From positions 5,518,001-5,582,000 of the forward strand of contig NZ_CP195106.1 in NCBI RefSeq assembly GCF_051175385.1: 64,000 bases of DNA, given 5' to 3'. This DNA is from Tundrisphaera lichenicola. GTDB taxonomy: Bacteria; Planctomycetota; Planctomycetia; Isosphaerales; Isosphaeraceae. This document shows positions 7,574 to 16,649 of this stretch, in pieces (positions within the stretch are counted from its first letter, which is position 1; each line of letters starts with the position of its first letter). The notes under the pieces are model-generated. The model was not told the DNA's origin. It did not search any database and saw only the letters and a program-made list of their open reading frames with translations. A program made the position numbers and the translations under genes.

Positions 7574-10468
7574 TCAGTCGTCCAGGCGATAGGGCAGGAG
7601 GAAATTCCCGATCCGGCCTGCTTCCCTCGGCCTGGCCTCGGGCGGGAAGCCGAGGATCTGCGCGGCGGCGAGGCGGAACTGGGCCTCGATACTGGCGGCG
7701 GTCCAGGTGTCGCGCTCCGGTGGCGGCACTCGGGTCGTCTCGGGCAACGATCGGAGTAAGGGGACGATCGCCCGCGGATCGTAGGCGGCCAGGCTCTTGA
7801 AGATCGTCGCCAAGTTGTTGCTATATGACCCGTTCGAGTCCACCAGGAAGTCGGGCAGTCGTTCGAGAGCGGGGGCGGCGATCGCGTCGGCAACCGCCCG
7901 GTTATAGCGAGTGACGAGCATCGCCAGGGCGAACGTCCCCTCGATCTCCTGCGCCCCGGGTTCCTGGACCGATGGGGCCCGCGAGGCCGCGAGGAGCCAA
8001 ATCCGCTCGGCGAGCCGGTCGGGTTCGATTCGCTCGACGACCGGTAGCAGCTCGGCCATCAGGTTGGCGATGGAGGGCTGTCCCTGCCCGGGGCTGCCTT
8101 CGACCGCAATCTTGCGGAGGCCGCCGAAGGCTTCGACCAATAATCCTCTGGCCCTGGCCGGGTCCGTCCCGGACAACGCATCGGCGATCGCACCAAGACC
8201 GAACGGCACGAGTGCAGGGTTTGGCGAGGTGCCGGGTCCCGACTCGTCGTCGATGGTCTCGAGGATCCGCCGGGCCCGATCCAGGTCGAGGGTCGCCATC
8301 TTTCGGGCGACACGCAGGACGACCCCAGGCCGCTCGTAGAAATCGGGAGTGGGCGGACCGATCAGCCGCTCGGCCTCGGCGGGATCGATGGCGGCCAGTC
8401 GGATGGCGGCCTGCCCCTTGTGGCGGTTGAGCGTAGCGGCGTCGGTCGGCGAGACGTTGGTCCAACCTCGACGCTCGAAGAGGGCCAGGGCGGCCGGGAG
8501 GTCGATCGCGGCCAGGGACTCGGCAAACTCCTCGAGTTCGAAGGACCAGCGGTCCTTCGGCCGGGCGTCGATGATCCCCTTCCCTTCGAGCAGGAGGGGC
8601 CGGGCCCGCTCGACCGAGCCGAGTTCGAGCCAGCGGTCGGCGATCCGGCCGAGGAGCCGGACCTTCGCTTCGGAGTCGCCGGACCGGTGGACGTCGGCCA
8701 GCGCGAGACCAAGAAGTTCTCCGCGGCGAGCCCGATCCGTTCGCGGACCGAATTCCTCCAGGGCGAGCCAGCCGGCCGCCCTCGAGGCCGGGTCGAGGTC
8801 GTCCCCGATCGTGGCCATCGCCCGGGCCGGGTCGTCCTCGAACTGGGCGAGCGCGGCCTCGATCAGCGGACCGAAAGGATCGCCGACGGCCGTGTTTCCG
8901 GTCGGGCCGATCACGCGGGCCTCGATCATGTCGAGGACCCGGTCGGGGTCGACCCTCGCCAGGGCCGGGATCACCGAGGCATTCACGATCCCGAGCGATC
9001 CCGAGCGGGCCACCGGGAGGACCGGCTCCAGGATCTCGCGGGCGAGGGCACGCTCCTGGGGCCTGGAGAGAAGCGATGGTAACGATTTCAGGGCCTCGAC
9101 CGGGGGTTCGGACTCGCGGGCCAGGCGAATCTCGATCGGTTCGACCCCGTCCCGGACGATCGCGCCTCCATCACGGAACCCCGGCGCCTCGGCCAGCACG
9201 ATGGCTTCTCCCCCCGCCACCCCGGTCAGGCGGAACCGGCCCTCGGCATCGGCTTTGGTAGAGGTCCACCTCGGCCCGTCGCCCCCTTGCGAGGCCGAGG
9301 CCCCCGGGATCGGCCTCCCGTCCCGGTCGACGACCCGGCCCGTGACGACCCGGATTCCCCTCGACCGCTTGAGGACCAGGTCGGGGAGCGTGAGGAGGTC
9401 GCTCGCTGGAGAGGGAACCCAAGGGGTCCGACCGGGCAAAAAGCCTTCGGCGACGACTTCCACGCGGAATTCGCTCGGCTTCCTCTCCAACTCCTTCGGG
9501 GTCTTGAAGGTGCCGTCGGGGCCGGTCTTGATCTCGGGGTTGTCTTCGAATCGGGCCTGTTCGGGAAAGCCCTGGAAGTTATCCCGGGGGACCCGGAATT
9601 GGACCCGGATCGGAATCCCGGCCAGGGGCGCCCCGCTTGGTCCGAGCAGTCGACCGCCCACCGCGAGCACCGGCGTGACCGCGATCGCGACCGTCACCGG
9701 GCCGGGATCGCCGGCCTGGACGCTGACCGGGGCCTGATTCTGCTGTCCCCGGAGCCTGGCCGTGATCGTCACGGTGGATCCGGGTCCGAGCCCCTCCAGG
9801 GTAAATTGGCCCTCCTCGTCGGACTTGGCAAGAACCGTCCCGCTGCTGGATCCGTCCCCCCCGGCGAGCATCCACGAAGCCTGGACCGTCGCGCCCGGGA
9901 CGGCCTGGCCGGCCTCGTCGACGACCTTTCCTCGGAGCGGCGGGGCGGCAAGCAAGGCCTCCCTCGTCGCCAGCTCGATGACCTTCGGCGGTTCGGGTAC
10001 GGTGAAGTCCTCCCATCCCTGGCTGGGCGCCATGACGTGGGTCGGCGGGAAGGTGAAATGGCCGACACGGACCAGCCCGGGGAGGCTCTGGAAGGTGTAA
10101 CGCCCCCGCTCGTCGGTCTTGACGCTCAAGCTCCCGTTCCGATTGCCTCCGATGTCGATCAGCATGACGGTGATCCCCGGCACGGGCTTGCCGGTGCCCC
10201 GTTCGAGGAACAGGCCGGTGATGGTGACGGTCCTTTTGAGCGGGATGTCCACCGAATCCTCGCGACCTTCGCGGATGGAGAGGCCTTGAGGGAGGTCGAC
10301 CGCGACCGGTAGATCAACAGGCGGCTTGAGGTCGAGCTGGAGCCCACCGACGGCGATCGGGGCAAGGGAGAATCGCCCCTCGTCGTCTGTGGTCACCTCC
10401 GCGAAGCCGGTCGTCTGGGGCTCGGCGTTGGGCTGGCGCCGACTCGGGTCCAGGCGCGGATTTTCCAT
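7574..10468 (-). CDS. Carboxypeptidase-regulatory-like protein, 3' fragment of a frameshifted gene
   Basis: This 964-codon frame continues the gene that starts at 11130. Its N-terminal half has several beta-sandwich units of the carboxypeptidase regulatory type, each with a GRFSL, GRYTF or GQFTL strand (for example DDEGRFSLAPI, DERGRYTFQSL). The C-terminal half is alpha-helical and repeat-like, rich in Ala, Leu and Arg, with TPR/HEAT-like periodicity. The ATG at 10468 is unlikely to be a real start: it has no convincing ribosome binding site and its first 20 or so residues look like out-of-frame translation. The frame joins that of the upstream fragment in the 10430-10432 GGG run. In the undisrupted form it would be one secreted protein of nearly 1,200 residues. 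Confidence 0.75.
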   Translation of the reverse strand: MENPRLDPSRRQPNAEPQTTGFAEVTTDDEGRFSLAPIAVGGLQLDLKPPVDLPVAVDLPQGLSIREGREDSVDIPLKRTVTITGLFLERGTGKPVPGITVMLIDIGGNRNGSLSVKTDERGRYTFQSLPGLVRVGHFTFPPTHVMAPSQGWEDFTVPEPPKVIELATREALLAAPPLRGKVVDEAGQAVPGATVQASWMLAGGDGSSSGTVLAKSDEEGQFTLEGLGPGSTVTITARLRGQQNQAPVSVQAGDPGPVTVAIAVTPVLAVGGRLLGPSGAPLAGIPIRVQFRVPRDNFQGFPEQARFEDNPEIKTGPDGTFKTPKELERKPSEFRVEVVAEGFLPGRTPWVPSPASDLLTLPDLVLKRSRGIRVVTGRVVDRDGRPIPGASASQGGDGPRWTSTKADAEGRFRLTGVAGGEAIVLAEAPGFRDGGAIVRDGVEPIEIRLARESEPPVEALKSLPSLLSRPQERALAREILEPVLPVARSGSLGIVNASVIPALARVDPDRVLDMIEARVIGPTGNTAVGDPFGPLIEAALAQFEDDPARAMATIGDDLDPASRAAGWLALEEFGPRTDRARRGELLGLALADVHRSGDSEAKVRLLGRIADRWLELGSVERARPLLLEGKGIIDARPKDRWSFELEEFAESLAAIDLPAALALFERRGWTNVSPTDAATLNRHKGQAAIRLAAIDPAEAERLIGPPTPDFYERPGVVLRVARKMATLDLDRARRILETIDDESGPGTSPNPALVPFGLGAIADALSGTDPARARGLLVEAFGGLRKIAVEGSPGQGQPSIANLMAELLPVVERIEPDRLAERIWLLAASRAPSVQEPGAQEIEGTFALAMLVTRYNRAVADAIAAPALERLPDFLVDSNGSYSNNLATIFKSLAAYDPRAIVPLLRSLPETTRVPPPERDTWTAASIEAQFRLAAAQILGFPPEARPREAGRIGNFLLPYRLDD

Positions 10469-11130
10469 CCTCGGGCATTCTTGGGATCCTCGCCCGAGAG
10501 CCGCCCCTTCCAGGTCGAGGCCGGCCTCATCGCGATCACGGCGGGCTTGCCGGGGCCCGGGACGATCGGCCGTCCCTGGATGCCCAGCTCGCGGGAATGG
10601 ACGTCAACGTACGCAAGTTCATCCGGCGTGACGGAATCGAGGACGGCAAGGCCGTCAGTGCCGGTCGTCGCCGAGCAGAGTTCGGCGAGGGCGTCGGGGA
10701 GGTTCGTGAAGTGGGCCTTGAGCCGTTCGGGTAAGACCTTGACGCCGACCAAGGGGCGACCGTCCGGCGCCTCGACGCGGACTTCAGCGTTGCCGGGAGG
10801 TTCCAGGACGATCCTGATCGGCGCATCCGGCTTCGGCAACGATTCCGGGAAGCGGGTCGCCGACACCCGAAAGCCCGGCTTCCTCACCCAGAGAATCGGC
10901 GCCCGCTGCGGGTGATGGTCGCCCGCGAGATTAGCCGGTCGGTCGAGCGAGAATCGCCCGCCATCGCCCGACTTTCCCGTCGCCACGATGGGCGCTTCGT
11001 AGCTCGGGAGGCCGACCAGGATCAGATCGGCCCCGACCACCGGCTCCCCCCCCGGCCCGACGACCGTGCCCGCGAGCGGGGTCGTCGGGACCTGGGCGAG
11101 CACGACCCAGACGAGCGAGGCGATGAACAT
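10393..11130 (-). CDS. Carboxypeptidase-regulatory-like protein, 5' fragment of a frameshifted gene
   Basis: The start at 11130 has GGAGGG upstream and opens with a short hydrophobic signal peptide (MFIASLVWVVLAQ). A carboxypeptidase regulatory-like unit follows (LAGTVVGPGGEPVVGADLIL with GRFSLDRP), then a second unit (VRVEAPDGRPLVGVKVLP). A third unit starts at WKGRLSGEDPKNARGWKIRAW and should go on into a strand like GFAEVTTDDEGRFSL, which is found only in the next frame. Adding one C to the minus-strand CCC run (10430-10432) joins the two frames as GASPNAEPQTTGF. The last 14 or so residues of this frame (Pro/Arg-rich) are therefore out of frame. Confidence 0.75.
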   Translation of the reverse strand: MFIASLVWVVLAQVPTTPLAGTVVGPGGEPVVGADLILVGLPSYEAPIVATGKSGDGGRFSLDRPANLAGDHHPQRAPILWVRKPGFRVSATRFPESLPKPDAPIRIVLEPPGNAEVRVEAPDGRPLVGVKVLPERLKAHFTNLPDALAELCSATTGTDGLAVLDSVTPDELAYVDVHSRELGIQGRPIVPGPGKPAVIAMRPASTWKGRLSGEDPKNARGWKIRAWTRVGASPTPSPRRPASRR

Positions 11131-11334
11131 GGGTAGGCCCTCCGTGAGATCAAGGTGGTTGCACCGCGTCGGATCAGGGCCGGTGGGCTCCCGTGGCCTC
11201 GCCCCTGGGAGTTATCCATGATCGTAAGCGGATTTATCCATGACGCCAATCCACTCGTCGCTGGTCGGACTTCGATTCTGCCTGGACGACGAACCACGGC
11301 CGTCCCCCAGGTCCGGGTCGGTGGGCCATTTCTT

Positions 11335-12444
11335 TTATGGCGACACTCTGACCAACTCGCGCTCTCCGTCCCCGATCCGGAAGTGAACTCCGATCACTCG
11401 ACCCTGATCGTCCTTCCGGAAGAGGAACTGGCCGTCGGTGTAGGGCATGTCGAACTCCGTCTCGGAAATCGGCAGGAGGTCGAGAGGCTGGGGCCTGAAT
11501 GGAAGGCTGAGGACCAGGTGCGAACCTTCGCGGGTGATCGTGGCCAGGGCAGCCTCAGGCTTTTCGCCCATCCGATATCGACCGACATAGGTATCGAGGA
11601 CCTCTGCGGAGAGCGAGACGACCTTCGGCCCGGCAAGCTCCTGGGCGGTCGGGGCGGGACGTTCGGGGAGTTCTCGGACCCAGATGTTACGGTAGCGAAC
11701 CGGGTGGTCGTGATCCTGGAGGCGGATCGGTCCCCGGCCGCCTTGATCTTCGTAAGGAAGCCACTTCAGCCAGGAGGTCGGGCCGAAGGGTTCCTCGTTG
11801 TTCTGGACCAGGATCCCGTTCTGAAAGACGGAAATGCGTGCCGGCTCCAAAAGCTTGCCCGACGAGTCGAACCGAGGACGACGGAAGGCGATATCGTAGG
11901 CCTGCCACTGGCCGGGCGGGCGTGATGCGTTGGAGAGCGGCGGATACTGGCCGTAAATCGCACCGGCCTGACCGTCGGAGTAAGTGTTCGCCTGGAAGGA
12001 ATCGAGAATCTGAATCTCGAACAAACCCATCAGAAATAGGCCGCTGTTGCCTCGATCCTGCCCCTTCCCGACGGGAGGATTCGGTGCGGACCATTCGACG
12101 TGGAGTTGGATGTCGCCGAAGGTTTGTTTGGTCTCGATCGGTCCGGAGCCGGGGGCCGTCTCCATGAAATGATCGCCCATTCGCCACCGGGCCGGGCCTC
12201 CCTGGGGCGACTTCCAGGCATCCAGGGTCGATCCGTCGAACAGGATTACCGAGTCTTTCGGGGGCTTCGATGCGATGGGAGAATCCGCGGGCTCGACCAC
12301 GGGAGGCTTGGGCCTCCTGATATCGTGCTGCTTCCATCGACCATCGCCGGTCGAGGTCCGCTCCTCCGCGGCCGAGAGGATCGAGAGAAGCCCGAAAGAT
12401 GTCAGTAGGCAGACGAGCCCGATTCGTTTCGGAGACGGATCCAT
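11335..12444 (-). CDS. DUF1080 (3-keto-disaccharide hydrolase-like) protein with C-terminal DUF3471-like domain
   Basis: The start at 12444 is chosen over the longer frame because a signal peptide follows directly (hydrophobic LVCLLTSFGLLSIL ending SAAEE) and GAGGAG lies upstream. Residues about 60-270 form a concanavalin-like sandwich typical of DUF1080: FDGSTLDAWK, GDIQLHVEW, NSGLFLMG and YRNIWVREL are family signatures. Residues about 275-369 (TYVGRYRMG, LFRKDDQGRVIGVHFR) resemble DUF3471. DUF1080 proteins are secreted, are numerous in planctomycetes and are linked to breakdown of modified sugars; the substrate here is unknown. The gene is monocistronic and divergent from fbp. Confidence 0.85.
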   Translation of the reverse strand: MDPSPKRIGLVCLLTSFGLLSILSAAEERTSTGDGRWKQHDIRRPKPPVVEPADSPIASKPPKDSVILFDGSTLDAWKSPQGGPARWRMGDHFMETAPGSGPIETKQTFGDIQLHVEWSAPNPPVGKGQDRGNSGLFLMGLFEIQILDSFQANTYSDGQAGAIYGQYPPLSNASRPPGQWQAYDIAFRRPRFDSSGKLLEPARISVFQNGILVQNNEEPFGPTSWLKWLPYEDQGGRGPIRLQDHDHPVRYRNIWVRELPERPAPTAQELAGPKVVSLSAEVLDTYVGRYRMGEKPEAALATITREGSHLVLSLPFRPQPLDLLPISETEFDMPYTDGQFLFRKDDQGRVIGVHFRIGDGERELVRVSP

Positions 12445-12654
12445 GGTCGATGGCTCCTCAAAAGCGATCTTCGTTCGCGAAGGATGAGACAGACAAGACT
12501 TGCCGGAAGATCGTCGATTTTGAACGGCAGGCCCGGAACATGCCAGCCTTTCGATCGGCGAACGACCGAGACAAATCCTCCCACGTTGACAACTCCCGCC
12601 TCCTGAGCGATCGTCTGTACACAGCCTCATTCGAGACCATTCGAGTCAAGAACC

Positions 12655-14643
12655 ATGAACAGTCGGGACGGCATCGTCGATGAGTCGGAAGGTCGTTACG
12701 CCCGGGTCTACGACCTGATCTCCCTGCGAACCCAGTCGGATCGATTCCCCGACATCGACTCGGCCACCGCGGAGATCGCCCGCCTCTCCGCGGTCCTGAC
12801 GCTCCCCAAGGGGACGATCCACGTCATCAGCGACGTCCACGGCGAGGACAAGAAACTCCGTCACGTCATCAACAACGCCTCGGGGACGTTGCGCCCTCTC
12901 GTGCACAGGCTCTTCGCTTCGAGGATGAATCCCACGGAATTCCAGGAATTCCTGACGCTCATCTTCTATCCGGCGGAAGTGGTCGAGCGACTGGAACAGA
13001 CCCAGATCGACCCCGAGACCCTCAGGTCATTCTGCACCAGGACTCTCCGGCACGAGTTCGAGCTGGTCCGGGTCCTGTCGGCACGCTACAGCCTGAAGCG
13101 AGCCATGGAGGTCTTCCCCCGAGAATATCGGGATTTGATGACCGAAATGCTCCACGAGCCGACGACTGATCGCGATAAGACGTTCTTCGAGGCGATTGTC
13201 GATGAGCTTTTGAGGCGAGGTCGGGCCCTCCACCTGATCCACCTGACCGCACGACTCGTCCGGAACCTGGCGATCTCCGAGTTGATCATCGGAGGGGACT
13301 GCTGGGATCGTGGCCCCCGGGGAGACCGGGTACTCGATTACCTCCGCCAGCAACCCAACGTCTCCTTCATCTGGGGAAACCATGATGCCGCCTGGCTCGG
13401 GGCGAGCCTGGGCCACGAGGCCCTGATCTGCCACGTCCTCCGCGTATCACTCCGCTATCGCCAGCTCGGGCAGCTCGACGAAGGATACAGCATCCCCCTA
13501 ACTCCCCTGGAACATCTGGCCCGGATGATCTATGCCGGAGATCCCGCAGCGGGCTTCCTCCCGAAGTCGGGGGGGATGCGTCCGGACGTCCTCGTTGCGA
13601 GGATGCAAAAGGCCGCCGCGGTGATGCAATTCAAGCTGGAAGGTCAGGTAATCGCCCGAAATCCCCAGTGGAACATGGAGCACCGACGGCTGCTCCACCG
13701 GATCGACCATGAGGAGAAGACGATCGAGATCGACGGCGTCCTGCACCCATTGCTCGACACCCATTTCCCCACGATCGACCCCGCCGACCCGTATCAGCTC
13801 TCCGAGGAGGAGCGGCAATGTGTCGATCACCTCCGACACTCGTTCCTGTCGAGTCAGAAACTCGGCGAGCACATGCAATATCTCGTCAGCTACGGCTCGA
13901 TGTATCTCGTCCGGGATCGAAGCCTGATCTTCCACGGTTGCGTTCCGGTCGATCGAGCCGGGGAATTCCTGGAGTTGAGCATCGATGGTGTCCCGCTGGG
14001 AGGGCGAGCCCTCTTCGATGCGATCGACAAGGCCGTGCTTCGGTCGGTCGAACGGAGATCTCTCAAGGATCTCGACTTGCTCTGGTATCTCTGGGGGGGG
14101 GACCGGTCGCCGCTCTTCGGGAAGGATCGAATCACCACCCTGGAACGCGACTTCCTTGAGGACGAGACCACCTATCGAGAGACCAAAAATCCCTATTTCG
14201 AGCTGATCCATGAGCCATGGTTCTGCGACAAGATCCTGCAGGAATTCGAGGTCGACCCGGACCATGGCCTGATCGTGAACGGGCATGTTCCGGTGAAGAT
14301 CGAGAAAGGGGAAAATCCGATCAAGCGAAGCGGCAAGGCCATCACGATCGACGGGGCGTTCTCGGAAGCCTACGGCGATCGCGGATATACCCTCGTCCTG
14401 GAGGCCGATCGGACCATACTGGCCGAGCACTCCCACTTCGAATCCGTGGAAGCAGCAATCCGCGACGGAGTGGACATCATCCCCAAAGTCTCGGTCGTCC
14501 GGACCTGGGACCGGCCGCACCAGATGGCCGACACGGAACGTGGCGACCAGATCCGGTGCGAGATCCGCTTGCTGGAACGACTGATCGACGCCTATCGCAA
14601 CAACGAGCTACGCCAGCGTCGACCGAGCCCCTGGGCCTCCTGA
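12655..14643 (+). CDS. fbp: Fructose-1,6-bisphosphatase, class III
   Basis: This enzyme hydrolyses fructose 1,6-bisphosphate to fructose 6-phosphate in gluconeogenesis. The 662 residues match the class III (Firmicutes-type) family in length and belong to the calcineurin-like phosphoesterase fold. The metal-binding motifs are SDVHGE (about residue 59), GGDCWDRGPRGDRV (about 213) and WGNHDAAW (about 240), with GHVPVK late in the chain. It is cytosolic, with no signal peptide. It is read from a 210-bp divergent region shared with the DUF1080 gene, and its stop lies 22 bp from the stop of the convergent Kelch gene. Confidence 0.93.
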   Translation: MNSRDGIVDESEGRYARVYDLISLRTQSDRFPDIDSATAEIARLSAVLTLPKGTIHVISDVHGEDKKLRHVINNASGTLRPLVHRLFASRMNPTEFQEFLTLIFYPAEVVERLEQTQIDPETLRSFCTRTLRHEFELVRVLSARYSLKRAMEVFPREYRDLMTEMLHEPTTDRDKTFFEAIVDELLRRGRALHLIHLTARLVRNLAISELIIGGDCWDRGPRGDRVLDYLRQQPNVSFIWGNHDAAWLGASLGHEALICHVLRVSLRYRQLGQLDEGYSIPLTPLEHLARMIYAGDPAAGFLPKSGGMRPDVLVARMQKAAAVMQFKLEGQVIARNPQWNMEHRRLLHRIDHEEKTIEIDGVLHPLLDTHFPTIDPADPYQLSEEERQCVDHLRHSFLSSQKLGEHMQYLVSYGSMYLVRDRSLIFHGCVPVDRAGEFLELSIDGVPLGGRALFDAIDKAVLRSVERRSLKDLDLLWYLWGGDRSPLFGKDRITTLERDFLEDETTYRETKNPYFELIHEPWFCDKILQEFEVDPDHGLIVNGHVPVKIEKGENPIKRSGKAITIDGAFSEAYGDRGYTLVLEADRTILAEHSHFESVEAAIRDGVDIIPKVSVVRTWDRPHQMADTERGDQIRCEIRLLERLIDAYRNNELRQRRPSPWAS

Positions 14644-14665
14644 TCGGCAATCCAACGGGGCTCGA

Positions 14666-16351
14666 TCATTCGCCCTTCGGGGAGTTGCTCGACGAGTCGG
14701 GCATCAACCGAACCGCCTCGATGACCGGCGTTTGTTGACCCTGAAAGTTGCCGCCCACGGCCAGGAGCGACCGGTGAGGACCGGGAAGGAGCCGGTGAGT
14801 ATTACGGGGCAACGACCAGGCCCCGATGGCTTCCCAGCCGCCACCTTCGTGGTCAAGGCGAGCGATCATCCCGGACAGTACGCTGACGTAGAGGCGACCC
14901 TCGACCGAGAATGCCGAGGCCGCGAAACCGTCCCGATCTCCGGAGCCGGGCAGATCCGGCCCGACGGTCCATTCGCCCGTAGCCGGATTATAGACATCCA
15001 CCCGTCGTTCGATCTTGAAGACATCGGTCAGTCCGCCCAGCACATAAAGCTTCCCGCCAACCTCGGCCGCCGCCAGGGCTCGACGTCGGAACGGTTGTTT
15101 CAAGACCTTCCAGCCATGTTCCGGTGCGTCGAGATCGAATACGACCGCGTGATCCAGATAGGTTGGCTTCTCCTTCTCACCCTTCATCGTCCAACCGCCA
15201 ACGACATAGATCTTCCGGTCGATGACGACCGCGTCGTGGGTAGATCGAGGATCCGGAAGCGGGTCGAGATCGGTCCAGGTCTTCGACTCGGGATCGAACC
15301 GCGAGAAGTCGGCCACCGAGAAGAGATCATGCTCGCTTCCGGGCTGGTTACGGGCCGACATCCCACCGACTCGGTAGAGGTATTTGCCGTCCGTCACCAG
15401 GGCTACACCCTGGACGTCCCGGCTCATCGGCAACTCTTCCCAGGTCTCACGGTCGTTCAGGTTCAGTCGCCGGAACTTCCGCGAGGTCGTCTCGACGCTG
15501 TACTGATGGGTCCGACCGGTATGTCCACTGTAAACGTAAAGCCAGTCTCCGAGGACAGCACCTCCGAAGCTGTTCACGGCCGGTGCCGGCATGGTGGCGA
15601 AGGAGGTCGAGACACTCCTCGCCCCTTCCGACTCGATCTGACGATCGGAAGAAATGCCGGAGGTCCCTCCCTCCGGACGGAAGGTCAGCGAGGCATAATA
15701 ACGCGTCTCCGCGAATGGTTTGCCATCCACCTCGCCGGGCTTCGGATCGACCCAGTTTGCCCAGAGAGCGGTCTTCCCATCCTCAATCCCATCAACTTGG
15801 GCAAGTCCCAGTGAATCACTGGTCAACTCGGTGGGTTCGCCATCTTCGGGGAGTACCTTGATCCTGGACTCGACCGGCTTACCATCGAAGAGGACCTGGA
15901 CGAGTCGCTTCCCTCCCTTCGAGATGACACGGGCTCGCAGAAGGCCGCGCTCCTCAGGAGCATCCTCCGTTATCTCCGAGTTCTGGCATCGAGCGGTATA
16001 GTAGAGGCGGTAGGTCGTCTCCGCCTTGGTTTTCAGGCCCAGGTCGAGTTCGGCATCGACTCTGGTTGGAAGTTGGCCGGACCAGTGGGCGTCGACCGAC
16101 TCTTCCGAGGCGATCACCGGAAGCGGGATACCATCGGTGTTCGGGACGACCCCCCGGACATATTTGAGGAAATCCGGGCCACCCGGCGTGGGAGTTTCAT
16201 TCAGGAAGGCACGGATGGTGAACCCTCCCTCGGGGCCAGCCGAGGGCTCGGTGGTCAACCAGAGGAAATGGGCGGAGGCCGACCGTGATAGCAGGAGGAT
16301 CAAGGCCAGCAAGGCCGTTCGAGTGATGCGCGGAATTGCTCGGGAGATCAT
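14666..16351 (-). CDS. Secreted Kelch-repeat protein with DUF4198-like N-terminal domain
   Basis: A signal peptide covers about residues 1-27 (LLALILLLSRSASA). Residues about 28-235 resemble the DUF4198/nickel-uptake accessory fold: the mature protein begins HFLWL, and the domain ends in YYASLTFRPE. Residues about 250-550 contain Kelch beta-propeller blades with the recurring pattern of a hydrophobic strand, double Gly and a distal Trp: GKYLYRVGG, RKIYVVGGW, GKLYVLGGL and GEWTVGPDLP. Function outside the cytoplasm is unknown. It is the last gene of a three-gene unit after the DUF1559 protein and the small lipoprotein; the 40-bp spacing supports co-transcription. Confidence 0.82.
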   Translation of the reverse strand: MISRAIPRITRTALLALILLLSRSASAHFLWLTTEPSAGPEGGFTIRAFLNETPTPGGPDFLKYVRGVVPNTDGIPLPVIASEESVDAHWSGQLPTRVDAELDLGLKTKAETTYRLYYTARCQNSEITEDAPEERGLLRARVISKGGKRLVQVLFDGKPVESRIKVLPEDGEPTELTSDSLGLAQVDGIEDGKTALWANWVDPKPGEVDGKPFAETRYYASLTFRPEGGTSGISSDRQIESEGARSVSTSFATMPAPAVNSFGGAVLGDWLYVYSGHTGRTHQYSVETTSRKFRRLNLNDRETWEELPMSRDVQGVALVTDGKYLYRVGGMSARNQPGSEHDLFSVADFSRFDPESKTWTDLDPLPDPRSTHDAVVIDRKIYVVGGWTMKGEKEKPTYLDHAVVFDLDAPEHGWKVLKQPFRRRALAAAEVGGKLYVLGGLTDVFKIERRVDVYNPATGEWTVGPDLPGSGDRDGFAASAFSVEGRLYVSVLSGMIARLDHEGGGWEAIGAWSLPRNTHRLLPGPHRSLLAVGGNFQGQQTPVIEAVRLMPDSSSNSPKGE

Positions 16352-16391
16352 GGGTTTTCCTCGGTATGAGCTTGGTTCGTGGTCATGCGTT

Positions 16392-16646
16392 TCAGCCTTC
16401 GGTGATGTGCACTCGAGGCCGCTTTCGCGAGTTGGCCTCTTGCTGCTTTCGAAGCTCCAGGAATTTCGAGGACTCGGCCATGGCCTTTCGACCGGCCTCC
16501 GAGTCGGGTGAAACGATGGGCGAGGCGTCTTTCGGCCGATCCGAGTCGCCGCAGCCGGCCAGGGAACCGGCAGTCAACAGGATTGCGACCCTCGCGATTA
16601 ATCTCGATCGGACCATCATGAAAGGGAGACTTCTCGATGGATTCAT
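16392..16646 (-). CDS. Small lipoprotein, 84 aa
   Basis: The ATG at 16646 lies three bases after the stop of the upstream DUF1559 gene, whose last codons supply GGAGG as ribosome binding site, so translation is probably coupled. An in-frame ATG ten codons later is a possible alternative. A hydrophobic segment ends in the lipobox LAGC (Cys32). The mature part is short, charged and Lys/Arg/Glu-rich. A short lipoprotein directly after a DUF1559 gene is a frequent planctomycete arrangement; the function is unknown. Confidence 0.75.
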   Translation of the reverse strand: MNPSRSLPFMMVRSRLIARVAILLTAGSLAGCGDSDRPKDASPIVSPDSEAGRKAMAESSKFLELRKQQEANSRKRPRVHITEG

Positions 16647-16649
16647 CGC

